Source: Vibrio casei (GTDB taxonomy: Bacteria; Pseudomonadota; Gammaproteobacteria; Enterobacterales; Vibrionaceae). From it: a stretch of 64,000 nt of DNA. Where the stretch lies: positions 1,488,001 to 1,552,000 of the forward strand of contig NZ_AP018680.1 in assembly GCF_002218025.2 (NCBI RefSeq), in the 5' to 3' direction. The notes under the pieces were generated by a model. It searched no databases. It worked only from the letters and a program-made list of their open reading frames with translations, and had not been told where the DNA came from. The position numbers and the translations under genes are program-made. This document shows, piece by piece, positions 47,985-56,588 of the stretch. The first letter of the stretch is position 1, and the number at the start of each line of letters is the position of its first letter.

Positions 47985-49502
47985 TTACCCTTCCATCTCA
48001 GCAATTTTCACTTTCCAAGTATCAGGGCCAATTTGATGAGCATTTGCCCCTGTTGAATCGACGGCAACCGTTACAGGCATATCTTCCACTTCAAATTCGT
48101 AGATGGCTTCCATCCCCAGATCTTCAAAAGCGACAACACGCGCTTTTTTAATCGCTTTTGCTACTAAGTAAGCAGCACCACCCACTGCCATCAAATAAAC
48201 AGCTTTGTGCTTTCTAATTGATTCCACGGTGTCTGGTCCACGTTCAGCCTTACCGATCATGCCCATAATGCCCGTTTCATCAAGCATCATGTCGGTAAAC
48301 TTATCCATACGAGTCGAAGTGGTTGGCCCCGCGGGCCCTACAACTTCATCACCAACAGCATCCACTGGACCAACGTAATAAATAAACTTACCTTTTAGAT
48401 CAACTCCTTCAGGTAATCCGTCTCCGCTTTGAAGCATGCCTTGAAGACGCTTATGTGCCGCATCACGACCTGTTAAAATTTTACCTGTTAATAAAACCGT
48501 ATCACCAGTTTTCCACTCTTGAACTTCTTCTTTTGTCACAGTATCAAGATTCACTCGACGAGTATTCGCGCCAGCTTCCCAAGTAATTTGTGGCCAATCT
48601 TCGAGTTTAGGTGGTGTAAGATCTGCAGGGCCAGAGCCATCTAATGTAAAATGAACGTGACGAGTCGCCGCACAGTTTGGAATTAAGCACACCGGCTTAG
48701 AAGCCGCATGCGTTGGCGCGGTCTTGATTTTTACATCAACCACAGTAGTTAAGCCGCCAAGACCTTGTGCACCAATACCTAAGCGGTTAACTCGATTAAA
48801 AATATCAACACGCAATTTTTCTTCTGTTGTTTCAGGGCCACGTTCAATTAACTCTGCAATATCAATGTGTTCCATTAACGATTCTTTCGCTAACACCGCT
48901 GCTTTTTCTGCCGTACCACCAATACCGATACCAAGCATACCTGGAGGACACCAACCCGCGCCCATCAATGGCAACGTTTTTTCAACCCACTCAGCGACAT
49001 CATCGGATGGATTTAGCATCACCATTTTCGTTTTATTTTCTGAGCCGCCACCTTTAGCTGCGATTTGAATATCAACTTTGTTGCCCGGAACCATATTGAT
49101 ATGAACAACACCAGGAGTATTATCTTTGGTATTAATACGTTTGCCAGCAGGATCGGACAATACGGAGGCACGCAATGGATTCTCTGGATTCGTGTAAGCT
49201 TGACGAATACCTTCATCGACCATCTGCTGGACCGTCATATCGGTTTCATCCCAACTCACTTCCATACCAATATTCACAAAACAAGTTACAATCCCAGTAT
49301 CTTGGCAGATTGGTCGATGCCCTTCTGCTGCCATACGTGAATTAATTAAAATTTGAGCGATTGCATCTTTAGCCGCTTGGCTTTCTTCTTTATGGTAGGC
49401 CTTTTCAAGCGCTTGAATAAAATCCAGTGGGTGATAGTAAGAAATATATTGAAGGGCGTCAGCAACACTGCTGATCACATCTTGCTTACGAATGACGGTC
49501 AT
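47985..49502 (-). CDS. Class I fumarate hydratase
   Basis: 505 aa, 4Fe-4S dehydratase interconverting fumarate and malate. N-terminal domain with CQDTG near residue 66, the AKGGGSENK block, MGAGWCPPGMLGIGIGG, and a C-terminal swivelling domain ending in DSTGANAHQIGP. A single-chain fumarase of about 505 aa is the usual vibrio form (FumA-type), distinct from the iron-free class II FumC. AGAGG upstream. Confidence 0.95.
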   Translation of the reverse strand: MTVIRKQDVISSVADALQYISYYHPLDFIQALEKAYHKEESQAAKDAIAQILINSRMAAEGHRPICQDTGIVTCFVNIGMEVSWDETDMTVQQMVDEGIRQAYTNPENPLRASVLSDPAGKRINTKDNTPGVVHINMVPGNKVDIQIAAKGGGSENKTKMVMLNPSDDVAEWVEKTLPLMGAGWCPPGMLGIGIGGTAEKAAVLAKESLMEHIDIAELIERGPETTEEKLRVDIFNRVNRLGIGAQGLGGLTTVVDVKIKTAPTHAASKPVCLIPNCAATRHVHFTLDGSGPADLTPPKLEDWPQITWEAGANTRRVNLDTVTKEEVQEWKTGDTVLLTGKILTGRDAAHKRLQGMLQSGDGLPEGVDLKGKFIYYVGPVDAVGDEVVGPAGPTTSTRMDKFTDMMLDETGIMGMIGKAERGPDTVESIRKHKAVYLMAVGGAAYLVAKAIKKARVVAFEDLGMEAIYEFEVEDMPVTVAVDSTGANAHQIGPDTWKVKIAEMEG

Positions 49503-49546
49503 ACATGCCTCTATACATTATAATAATTAGGACACAGGTTGGAATA

Positions 49547-49607
49547 ACTTAATACGTGACATTGTCACCTTAAGTCATCAGCAAATCCTTTTGGGAAGCA
49601 GGATTTG
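49547..49607. promoter_or_regulatory. Two adjacent inverted repeats between fumarase and pabB
   Basis: ACTTAA-N3-GTGAC-ATT-GTCAC-N1-TTAAGT spans 49547-49575, and CAAATCC (49582-49588) pairs with GGATTTG (49601-49607). The first is a near palindrome of operator size in the divergent promoter region. The binding protein is unknown. Confidence 0.5.
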
Positions 49608-49730
49608 AATAAACCAATCTGTTATCGACTCACTTTACTTATACTATTTCATTGCTTAATTGTGATTTATGATACTCTTGCTCCCCAATGGATGCCACGT
49701 AACTATTGAACCTTTGTCACAAATTACAGA

Positions 49731-51164
49731 ATGAATAATAAAAATATTTCTCTTATGACTCAAAAACAGACTACTTTTCATCAAAATGAACTTTCAATTG
49801 AGTCTCACCCTTATTCTCATGATCTAGCTAAACACTTTTTTACATCAATACACCAACTACCTTGGTCTATGTTATTGCGCTCAGCCGCTGAAGGGCACCC
49901 CAATAACCGTTTTGATATATTGGTCGCTAAACCAATTGCCCGATTAGTCACTCATGGTGATACGACAATCATCTCGATAGACGGCCCTGAATCGATCAAT
50001 ATCACCTCGCAAGATGACCCTTTTTCTTTATTACATCATTATCAACAAACGCTATTACCGACTTTAGACTCCATTGAAGACATGCCTTTTATTGGCGGAG
50101 CGCTCGGTTATCTTAGTTATGATTTAGGCCGTAGAATAGAATTTTTACCAACCACCGCTCAGCAAGATATTCCAACAGCAGACATGGCATTTGGTATATA
50201 TGAATGGGCATTAATCGTTGATCATCAAAAAAAACAAGCACATTTTGTTGGGAACAATATTGAACAACATAAAGCATGGTTGGATGAACAGATTAGGATT
50301 CATTCTAAACTTACAGAATCAAAGTTCTCGCTCACGTCTAATTGGCAGGCTAACATGTCAAAAGACAGTTACATTGAAAAATTCAATGTAATTCAAGAGT
50401 ATTTACGATCAGGTGACTGCTACCAAATAAACTTAGCCCAACGATTCAAAGCACATTATCAAGGAAGTGAATGGCAAGCTTATCAAGCATTAGAATCGGC
50501 TAATCATGCTCCTTTTTCCGCTTTTCTTCGTACAGATGAATTAGCAGTTATTAGTATTTCTCCAGAACGTTTTTTACAACTCAATCATAATAAGATTGAA
50601 ACAAAACCCATTAAAGGAACACGCCCTAGATCAAAATCTAAAGCAGAAGATCAACACCTGGCTCACGAACTCAAGCACGCCGAAAAAGATCAGGCAGAAA
50701 ATTTAATGATTGTTGATTTACTAAGAAATGATATTGGTCGCGTTGCCAAACCAGGCAGTGTCTCCGTTCCAGCTTTATTTGAAGTCGAAAGCTTCCCTGC
50801 TGTACATCATTTAGTCAGCACCATACGTGCTATACTCAATAAAGATCAAAACTCTAGTGACTTATTACGAGCATGCTTTCCAGGAGGCTCCATCACTGGT
50901 GCTCCAAAAGTTCGCGCGATGGCCATTATTGAAGAGCTCGAACCTCATCGTCGTAATCTCTACTGTGGCAGTATTGTTTACTCTAGTCGTTGTGGAAATA
51001 TGGACAGCAACATTACAATTCGAACACTGATCTCATATCAACAAAATTTGTATGCATGGGCCGGTGGCGGTATTGTGGCTGACAGTAATGCAGAATCTGA
51101 ATACCAAGAAACTCTCGATAAAGTCAGCCGAATCCTACCTGTACTTTCGAGTATTAGTAGTTAA
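49731..51164 (+). CDS. pabB: Aminodeoxychorismate synthase component I
   Basis: PabB, 477 aa, converts chorismate with ammonia from PabA to 4-amino-4-deoxychorismate in folate synthesis. Diagnostic blocks PIKGTRPR (chorismate site Lys), ENLMIVDLLRNDIGR, and FPGGSITGAPK. An ATG at 49755 is also possible as start because the first residues are not conserved. Followed 21 bp later by nudL, the same order as in E. coli. Confidence 0.94.
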   Translation: MNNKNISLMTQKQTTFHQNELSIESHPYSHDLAKHFFTSIHQLPWSMLLRSAAEGHPNNRFDILVAKPIARLVTHGDTTIISIDGPESINITSQDDPFSLLHHYQQTLLPTLDSIEDMPFIGGALGYLSYDLGRRIEFLPTTAQQDIPTADMAFGIYEWALIVDHQKKQAHFVGNNIEQHKAWLDEQIRIHSKLTESKFSLTSNWQANMSKDSYIEKFNVIQEYLRSGDCYQINLAQRFKAHYQGSEWQAYQALESANHAPFSAFLRTDELAVISISPERFLQLNHNKIETKPIKGTRPRSKSKAEDQHLAHELKHAEKDQAENLMIVDLLRNDIGRVAKPGSVSVPALFEVESFPAVHHLVSTIRAILNKDQNSSDLLRACFPGGSITGAPKVRAMAIIEELEPHRRNLYCGSIVYSSRCGNMDSNITIRTLISYQQNLYAWAGGGIVADSNAESEYQETLDKVSRILPVLSSISS

Positions 51165-51185
51165 CCGAATAGTTAAGGAATGTGC

Positions 51186-51830
51186 ATGAATAAACAAGAT
51201 TTATTACGGCAGTTTTCATTGAATATTCCAAGTTATTATCAGCCAGAAAGCTTAAGTCGCGTGGCGCACCTGCAAACTAAGTCGTTAAAGAAAGCCGCGG
51301 TATTGATCCCATGCGTTGATCGAAAAGAGGGGTTATCGGTTATCCTAACAAAACGTGCATCTCATTTGAAAAATCACCCAGGGCAAATCAGTTTCCCTGG
51401 AGGAAAATTTGAAGCATTAGACCTAAGTTTAACGCACACCGCTCTACGGGAAGCGCAAGAAGAAATCGGTTTACCTCCTTCTCAAGTACAAGTCATTGGG
51501 CAACTACCAGCGCTTACAACAATAAGCCGCTTTAACATTACGCCTTTCGTTGCCATCGTGGATGAACGATATGAATACCAAATTGATCCTAATGAAGTTG
51601 ACTATCTATTTGAAGTGCCTGCCTCTTACCTATTTGACCCCACCAACCTTTTCACAAAAAAAATGTGCATTAAAGGCATACAACATCACATCTTTGCCAT
51701 TAACTATCAAAAGCATTTTATTTGGGGAGTTACCGCTCAAATTATTCAAGCATTACAAATCCAACTGCATTGCTCTGCTATCACTAAAAACACTATAGAT
51801 AACCAGCGAGACCTAATATCACCTAGATAA
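51186..51830 (+). CDS. nudL: CoA pyrophosphatase NudL-type Nudix
   Basis: 214 aa. Nudix box GGKFEALD then LREAQEEIGL, with the CoA-type upstream block RASHLKNHPGQISFPGG. Splits CoA and derivatives. The ATG at 51186 is used because the ATG at 51180 touches the AAGGA site. Second gene after pabB. Confidence 0.92.
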   Translation: MNKQDLLRQFSLNIPSYYQPESLSRVAHLQTKSLKKAAVLIPCVDRKEGLSVILTKRASHLKNHPGQISFPGGKFEALDLSLTHTALREAQEEIGLPPSQVQVIGQLPALTTISRFNITPFVAIVDERYEYQIDPNEVDYLFEVPASYLFDPTNLFTKKMCIKGIQHHIFAINYQKHFIWGVTAQIIQALQIQLHCSAITKNTIDNQRDLISPR

Positions 51831-51850
51831 TTTTTATTATGAATAATGTT

Positions 51851-51906
51851 TATACCCAAGTCACTTCAAGGTGCCCATTTCAGCACCTTAAAGTGACTCG
51901 AGTATA
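51851..51906. repeat. Intergenic inverted repeat, compact copy
   Basis: 24-bp arms (51851-51874 and 51883-51906) around an 8-bp loop, sharing TATACC at the left end and CACTTCAAGGTGC-type core with the copy at 11737-11833. The arms pair at 20 or more of 24 positions. Confidence 0.8.
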
Positions 51907-52246
51907 TCCTTTGTTATGCCGCTTACTCTTTTGTTCATACGTTAACAAAAAACAAACCATCATTTTAACATCACCCCATCAATGCAAACCAATTATCTAC
52001 TCCCCTGTATCCAAATTACGTCCAATAAAAGTACAGTGATTGAATAACCATCAATCGGAATAGTTTTATTACTAATTTTAATTAGTTTTTCTTATCTGAC
52101 TCGTTTCATTTTCGTGACGCAGCGCAAGTTATGCAACAACTCTGCAAAGTTAGCGATATTAATTGATTTTGATCCTGTTTTTGTGACGCGAAATAAGGAT
52201 AATCCTCCACAATTCTTCCTGTTCCCAAAATTAAGAGAATTTAATA
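51907..52246. other. sdaC upstream region
   Basis: Holds two direct GTGACGC elements (52114-52120 and 52183-52189), each after a T-rich stretch TTTYGTGACGC, and a TTAAGAGA site before sdaC. No gene. The repeats are candidate regulator half-sites. Confidence 0.45.
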
Positions 52247-53506
52247 ATGCAAACTAACACACTAAATACTGCTCAAGGCGCGACCGCGACCTCAAGCAAA
52301 TGGAATTATAAAGATTTTTCGTGGGTACTATCACTATTCGGTACAGCCGTTGGTGCTGGTGTTCTTTTTCTTCCAATTAAGGCTGGCGCTGGCGGCTTTT
52401 GGCCACTCGTTATCCTCGCAATCATCGCTATGCCTATGATTTGGTTGGCGCATAAAGGGTTAGCACGTTTCGTTCTGTCTGCAAAAAATCCTAATGCCGA
52501 TATTACAGATACGGTTGAAGAACACTTTGGCAAAACAGGAGCAACCATCATTACTTTTGCTTATTTCTTTGCTATTTACCCTATTGTGTTAATTTACGGT
52601 GTCGGCATTACCAATACCGTCGATTCTTTTCTAGTTAATCAACTTGGATTGGAAACGATTCCTCGCTGGTTATTATCTGGTGCTTTAATCACTGCAATGA
52701 CCTGTGGTGTAATTTTTGGTAAAGAATTGATGTTAAAAGTAACCTCTCTGATGGTTTACCCTCTTGTTTTCATTCTACTTGCACTTTCCATCTTCCTTAT
52801 ACCTGAATGGAACACATCCATGACAGAAGTCACGCCAAACTGGGGTGAAATGCCAAAAATCATCTGGCTTGCTATTCCTATTATCGTGTTCTCATTTAAC
52901 CATAGCCCTATTATTAGCCAGTTCGCGAAAGAGCAACGTCGTGTTTATGGTGAAAACGCGGTGAAAAAAACCGATATGATTACGGGTGGCGCAGCAACCA
53001 TGCTAATGGCATTTGTTATGTTCTTCGTATTCTCAGTGGTTTTGTCTTTAACACCAGAACAATTAGGCCAAGCACAAGCCCAAAATATCAGTGTATTGTC
53101 TTACCTAGCGAACATTCACTCGTCTCCAATGATTTCTTACTTAGGTCCAATTGTTGCTTTCGCTGCAATCACTTCAAGTTACTTTGGTCACTTCCTCGGG
53201 GCGCATGAAGGCCTTGTTGGATTAGTAAAATCACGCTCAAACATGACTGAAACAAAAGTTAACAAAGTTTCATTATTGTTTATTGTGCTAACAACTTGGG
53301 TCATTTCAATCATCAACCCAAGCATCTTAGGTATGATCGAATCAATGGGCGCGCCAATGATTGCGGCAATCCTATTTATCATGCCAATTTATGCAATGCG
53401 TAAAGTGCCAGCTATGTCGAAGTTCAAAACAAGCGCTTTTGCACAAATCTTTACAGCAATTTGTGGTGTTGCAGCGATTACTTCTGTAATCTACGCCTCC
53501 TTTTGA
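52247..53506 (+). CDS. sdaC: Serine transporter SdaC
   Basis: HAAAP family H+/L-serine symporter, 419 aa (E. coli 429), 11 membrane helices. Matches SdaC at FGTAVGAGVLFLPIKAG, FAIYPIVLIYGV, VFSFNHSPIISQFA and NPSILGMIES. Imports L-serine for the dehydratase encoded just downstream (204 bp). AAGAGA ribosome site precedes the ATG. Confidence 0.94.
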   Translation: MQTNTLNTAQGATATSSKWNYKDFSWVLSLFGTAVGAGVLFLPIKAGAGGFWPLVILAIIAMPMIWLAHKGLARFVLSAKNPNADITDTVEEHFGKTGATIITFAYFFAIYPIVLIYGVGITNTVDSFLVNQLGLETIPRWLLSGALITAMTCGVIFGKELMLKVTSLMVYPLVFILLALSIFLIPEWNTSMTEVTPNWGEMPKIIWLAIPIIVFSFNHSPIISQFAKEQRRVYGENAVKKTDMITGGAATMLMAFVMFFVFSVVLSLTPEQLGQAQAQNISVLSYLANIHSSPMISYLGPIVAFAAITSSYFGHFLGAHEGLVGLVKSRSNMTETKVNKVSLLFIVLTTWVISIINPSILGMIESMGAPMIAAILFIMPIYAMRKVPAMSKFKTSAFAQIFTAICGVAAITSVIYASF

Positions 53507-53671
53507 TATATGACGCTGTCTATATAGATTTTTAAACTATAATTTAGCTAATCATTACAAAATCTCAGAAACAATATAATAAAGCTGTTATACCTATGCC
53601 CCAAGCATTGATGTTATGCTCTAAACGCACAATATCAAGAAAATGGGCGTACGTTGTAACAGCAAAAATCA

Positions 53672-53703
53672 AAGCCTCTTAATTGAAAGAGGCTTATCAG
53701 AGG
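53672..53703 (+). promoter_or_regulatory. Hairpin at the ribosome site of serine dehydratase
   Basis: AAGCCTCTT (53672-53680) pairs with AAGAGGCTT (53687-53695), loop AATTGA. The CCTCT of the left arm can also pair with the Shine-Dalgarno AGAGG at 53699-53703. No T-run follows. It could be a switch at the ribosome site. Confidence 0.45.
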
Positions 53704-53710
53704 TAATAAC

Positions 53711-55072
53711 ATGATCAGTGTTTTTGATATCTACAAAATTGGTGTTGGTCCTTCCAGTTCTCATACCGTTGGACCAATGAAAGCCGGTAAACAATTTATT
53801 GATGACCTTCGAGGTCAAGGTAAATTACGTGATATTACAAAAATTACTGTCGATGTTTACGGTTCATTATCACTGACAGGGAAAGGTCACCATACTGATA
53901 TTGCAATCATTATGGGGCTGGCAGGAAACACGCCAGAACACGTAGATATTGACGCCATTCCGAGCTTTATTGCTCGTGTGGAAGAAACAGAACGCTTACC
54001 TGTAGGCATGCATTGCCATACAGTAGATTTCCCAAAAGAAGGCGGAATGAACTTCCAAAAAACCAATCTTTCTTTGCATGAAAATGGCATGACTATTCAT
54101 GCGTGGATTGGTGAGGAAGTAGTGGTATCTAAAACCTACTATTCTATCGGTGGTGGTTTCATTGTCGATGAAGAACAGTTTGGTAAGAAAGTAGAATCAG
54201 CGATTCAAGTTCCTTACCCATTTAATTCAGCCAGTGAGCTGGTTAACCTATGTAAAGAACATGGTTTATCAATCAGCACATTAGTAATGAAAAATGAAGC
54301 AGCCCAACATTCACAAGATGAAGTTCGTACTTATTTCGCTAATATCTGGAAAACCATGCGTGACTGCATGGAAAAAGGCATGAATACTGAAGGGATCTTA
54401 CCGGGCCCACTACGTGTACCTCGTCGCGCTTCAGCTTTACGCCAACAGTTATTAACTTCATCAAATACCTCTACCGATCCAATGGCGGTTATCGATTGGG
54501 TTAACATGTATGCGTTTGCCGTAAATGAAGAAAATGCAGCAGGTGGTCGCGTTGTGACAGCACCAACCAATGGTGCTTGTGGCATTATTCCTGCCGTTTT
54601 AGCCTATTACGATAAGTTCATCCAAACGGTGACAGAAAAAGATTATATTCGTTATTTTGCGGCTTCTGGTGCTATTGGTGGCCTCTATAAGCAAAACGCT
54701 TCTATTTCTGGCGCTGAAGTTGGTTGCCAAGGTGAAGTTGGGGTGGCATGTTCAATGGCTGCGGCTGGTCTTGCGGAACTACTTGGTGGTAGTCCTGAAC
54801 AAGTTTGCATGGCTGCAGAAATCGGCATGGAACATAATTTAGGCTTAACCTGCGATCCAGTAGCAGGACAAGTTCAAGTTCCTTGCATCGAACGTAACGG
54901 TATTGCTGCAGTTAAAGCGATCAACTCCACTCGCATGGCAATGCGTCGTTCATCGGAACCTCGAGTTTCTTTAGATAAAGTCATCGAAACCATGCTTGAA
55001 ACTGGAAAAGATATGAACGCGAAATACCGAGAAACCTCTCAAGGTGGATTAGCGATTAAAGTCATCTGTTAA
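53711..55072 (+). CDS. sdaB: L-serine ammonia-lyase (4Fe-4S)
   Basis: 453 aa, single-chain SdaA/SdaB/TdcG-type enzyme. N-terminal beta domain MISVFDIYKIGVGPSSSHTVGPM, catalytic alpha domain with the cluster cysteines in GAEVGCQGEVGVACS and HNLGLTCDP. It deaminates L-serine to pyruvate via 2-aminoacrylate. Closest to SdaB in pattern; the symbol sdaA is equally used in vibrios. With SdaC it makes a serine uptake-and-degradation pair. Confidence 0.95.
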   Translation: MISVFDIYKIGVGPSSSHTVGPMKAGKQFIDDLRGQGKLRDITKITVDVYGSLSLTGKGHHTDIAIIMGLAGNTPEHVDIDAIPSFIARVEETERLPVGMHCHTVDFPKEGGMNFQKTNLSLHENGMTIHAWIGEEVVVSKTYYSIGGGFIVDEEQFGKKVESAIQVPYPFNSASELVNLCKEHGLSISTLVMKNEAAQHSQDEVRTYFANIWKTMRDCMEKGMNTEGILPGPLRVPRRASALRQQLLTSSNTSTDPMAVIDWVNMYAFAVNEENAAGGRVVTAPTNGACGIIPAVLAYYDKFIQTVTEKDYIRYFAASGAIGGLYKQNASISGAEVGCQGEVGVACSMAAAGLAELLGGSPEQVCMAAEIGMEHNLGLTCDPVAGQVQVPCIERNGIAAVKAINSTRMAMRRSSEPRVSLDKVIETMLETGKDMNAKYRETSQGGLAIKVIC

Positions 55073-55156
55073 TAATAAAAAATTAGAAACTAGACTTGTT
55101 TTTTATACCGTTTAGATTCTATATGCACTAGCTTCTAATCAAGAACAAGCTCGCCT

Positions 55157-55195
55157 AAAAAGGGTGCACCGGACTAAACCAGTGTGCCCTTTTTG
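55157..55195 (+). terminator. Terminator after serine dehydratase
   Basis: 13-bp stem AAAAAGGGTGCAC / GTGTGCCCTTTTT with two wobble pairs, loop 12 nt, ending in a T-run. Confidence 0.8.
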
Positions 55196-55254
55196 TTGCT
55201 CGATATTCACGCGATGAAGCTGGTAACATCGAAGATTTACAATATGTTCAGCTA

Positions 55255-55608
55255 TTACTCCCCCGCGGCGGCAACAAAAGCAATTTCCACCAACAATTCA
55301 GGATTCACTAACTCCGCTTTTACACAAGCTCGACTTGGTGCACAGCCTTCAGGAAACCAAGCTTCCCATTCGTCATTAAATGCATCAAAATTTGCAAAGT
55401 TAGTTATATAAATAGTGCAAGATAACACTCGACTTTTATCACTCCCAATACTGGCTAACATTGATTCGGCTTGAGAAAAAATTTGTTGCGCTTGACCACG
55501 AATATCAGCCTTTGTGTCTGAATCAGCCACTTCAACAAAATGAGCAATGCCATTATAAACCGTTACATCAGACCAACGTTCGCATGGGTTAATACGGGTG
55601 ATCCCCAT
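55255..55608 (-). CDS. RidA family (YoaB-like) enamine/imine deaminase
   Basis: 117 aa, YjgF/YER057c/UK114 fold. Typical blocks RWSDVTVYNGIAHF, DIRGQAQQIF and the C-terminal VNPELLVEIAFVAA. RidA-family proteins hydrolyse reactive enamines such as 2-aminoacrylate. The convergent neighbour, serine dehydratase, makes exactly that intermediate. The active-site Arg-equivalent is likely RACVKAELVNP. Nearest to E. coli YoaB rather than RidA itself. Confidence 0.88.
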   Translation of the reverse strand: MGITRINPCERWSDVTVYNGIAHFVEVADSDTKADIRGQAQQIFSQAESMLASIGSDKSRVLSCTIYITNFANFDAFNDEWEAWFPEGCAPSRACVKAELVNPELLVEIAFVAAAGE

Positions 55609-55665
55609 GTTATCTCCTAATTATGAATAAATACCGAGGTAAATCTTATTGTTGAAAATAAAGTG

Positions 55666-56208
55666 TTATTTTTGTGCAAGTAATGCTTTTAAATTTTCTT
55701 CAAAAGCGAAGCTAACCGGTTGTTCAACAATAATCGTACAATTATTGTTGTTTCCAATTAGATGCAAATTTATCGGTGTTTGGCTTGCTTGATGAAGTTG
55801 TTCAGGTGAAAAAATAATACCAATATGCTCATACACCACCGAGTCCGATTTTATTTCAGGTTGATAAGTCTTAACCTTATAACTTTGACCTTGTTGATTA
55901 AACGCTTTATGGATGCCATATGTTCCTCTTGATGATTTCAAGCGAACATATAATTCTGTTTGCTCGCGACCATCTTGATAAACCGAGGTTCGGTAACGGT
56001 AACCTACACCATCAAGTTTTTCATCACACTTAGCCCAATAAGAAGCCGTTTGTAAATCTCGACTTTTCGTGATTGGATCAATTTGATACGTTATATTTTC
56101 ATTCACATCAGTCGCGGATCCTACTGAGACTTGATCCCCGCCGATACTTGAGCACCCCATTAGCAAAGAGGTAATAGATAAAGCCAATACTGTAGAATAG
56201 GTTTTCAT
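55666..56208 (-). CDS. Hypothetical lipoprotein
   Basis: 180 aa. Signal peptide with lipobox LMGC (Cys 19), so lipid-anchored. The mature part is beta-rich with no family recognised, and has few cysteines (one near WAKCDE and one near CTIIV) that could form a disulfide. Divergent from asnS across a 360-bp gap. Confidence 0.8.
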   Translation of the reverse strand: MKTYSTVLALSITSLLMGCSSIGGDQVSVGSATDVNENITYQIDPITKSRDLQTASYWAKCDEKLDGVGYRYRTSVYQDGREQTELYVRLKSSRGTYGIHKAFNQQGQSYKVKTYQPEIKSDSVVYEHIGIIFSPEQLHQASQTPINLHLIGNNNNCTIIVEQPVSFAFEENLKALLAQK

Positions 56209-56518
56209 ACGATGTTCTCAACGTTAAGCTTTTGGTTTCATTAGATGGCGTCATTTAGAGTTATTGTAACCCCACAAAACGTTCATTTCTTTTCCTTTTC
56301 CTATTATTTTTACTTTCTATCACATCAATTCAAATTCAATCGATTAAAAATGCCATGAAACACACAATAAAGGTTGAAGCAGAAACTATGACAGGTAATA
56401 TGTCATTACCTGTCACTATGAAATACATTGAATATTTTTTCATCACATAGTGCTAGACGAATAATAAAACTAGGTAAATTATAAAATAGTTTGCTCATCC
56501 CATTTTCAGGAATTTCTT
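56209..56518. other. Intergenic region lipoprotein / asnS
   Basis: Promoter DNA for two divergent genes. It contains the perfect palindrome at 56389-56415 and an AT-rich TATAAAATAG stretch near 56480. No further gene. Confidence 0.4.
56389..56415. promoter_or_regulatory. Perfect 11-bp palindrome TGACAGGTAAT-N5-ATTACCTGTCA
   Basis: A 27-bp inverted repeat with a 5-nt spacer and no mismatches. It has the look of a dimer operator rather than a terminator, since no T-run follows. Located between the lipoprotein gene and asnS. Confidence 0.6.
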
Positions 56519-56542
56519 ATGAAATGGTGGCTAGAAGCCTAA
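56519..56542 (+). other. asnS leader mini-ORF MKWWLEA
   Basis: ATG with AGGA 7 nt upstream opens seven sense codons, MKWWLEA, closed by TAA, 46 bp before the asnS ATG at 56589. Short leader ORFs of this kind can tune downstream translation. It contains no Asn codon, so it is not a classic asparagine attenuator. Confidence 0.45.
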
Positions 56543-56588
56543 TTACCCTTCTGAATCTAAAGAGCATTTAATGGAGAATACACATAAC

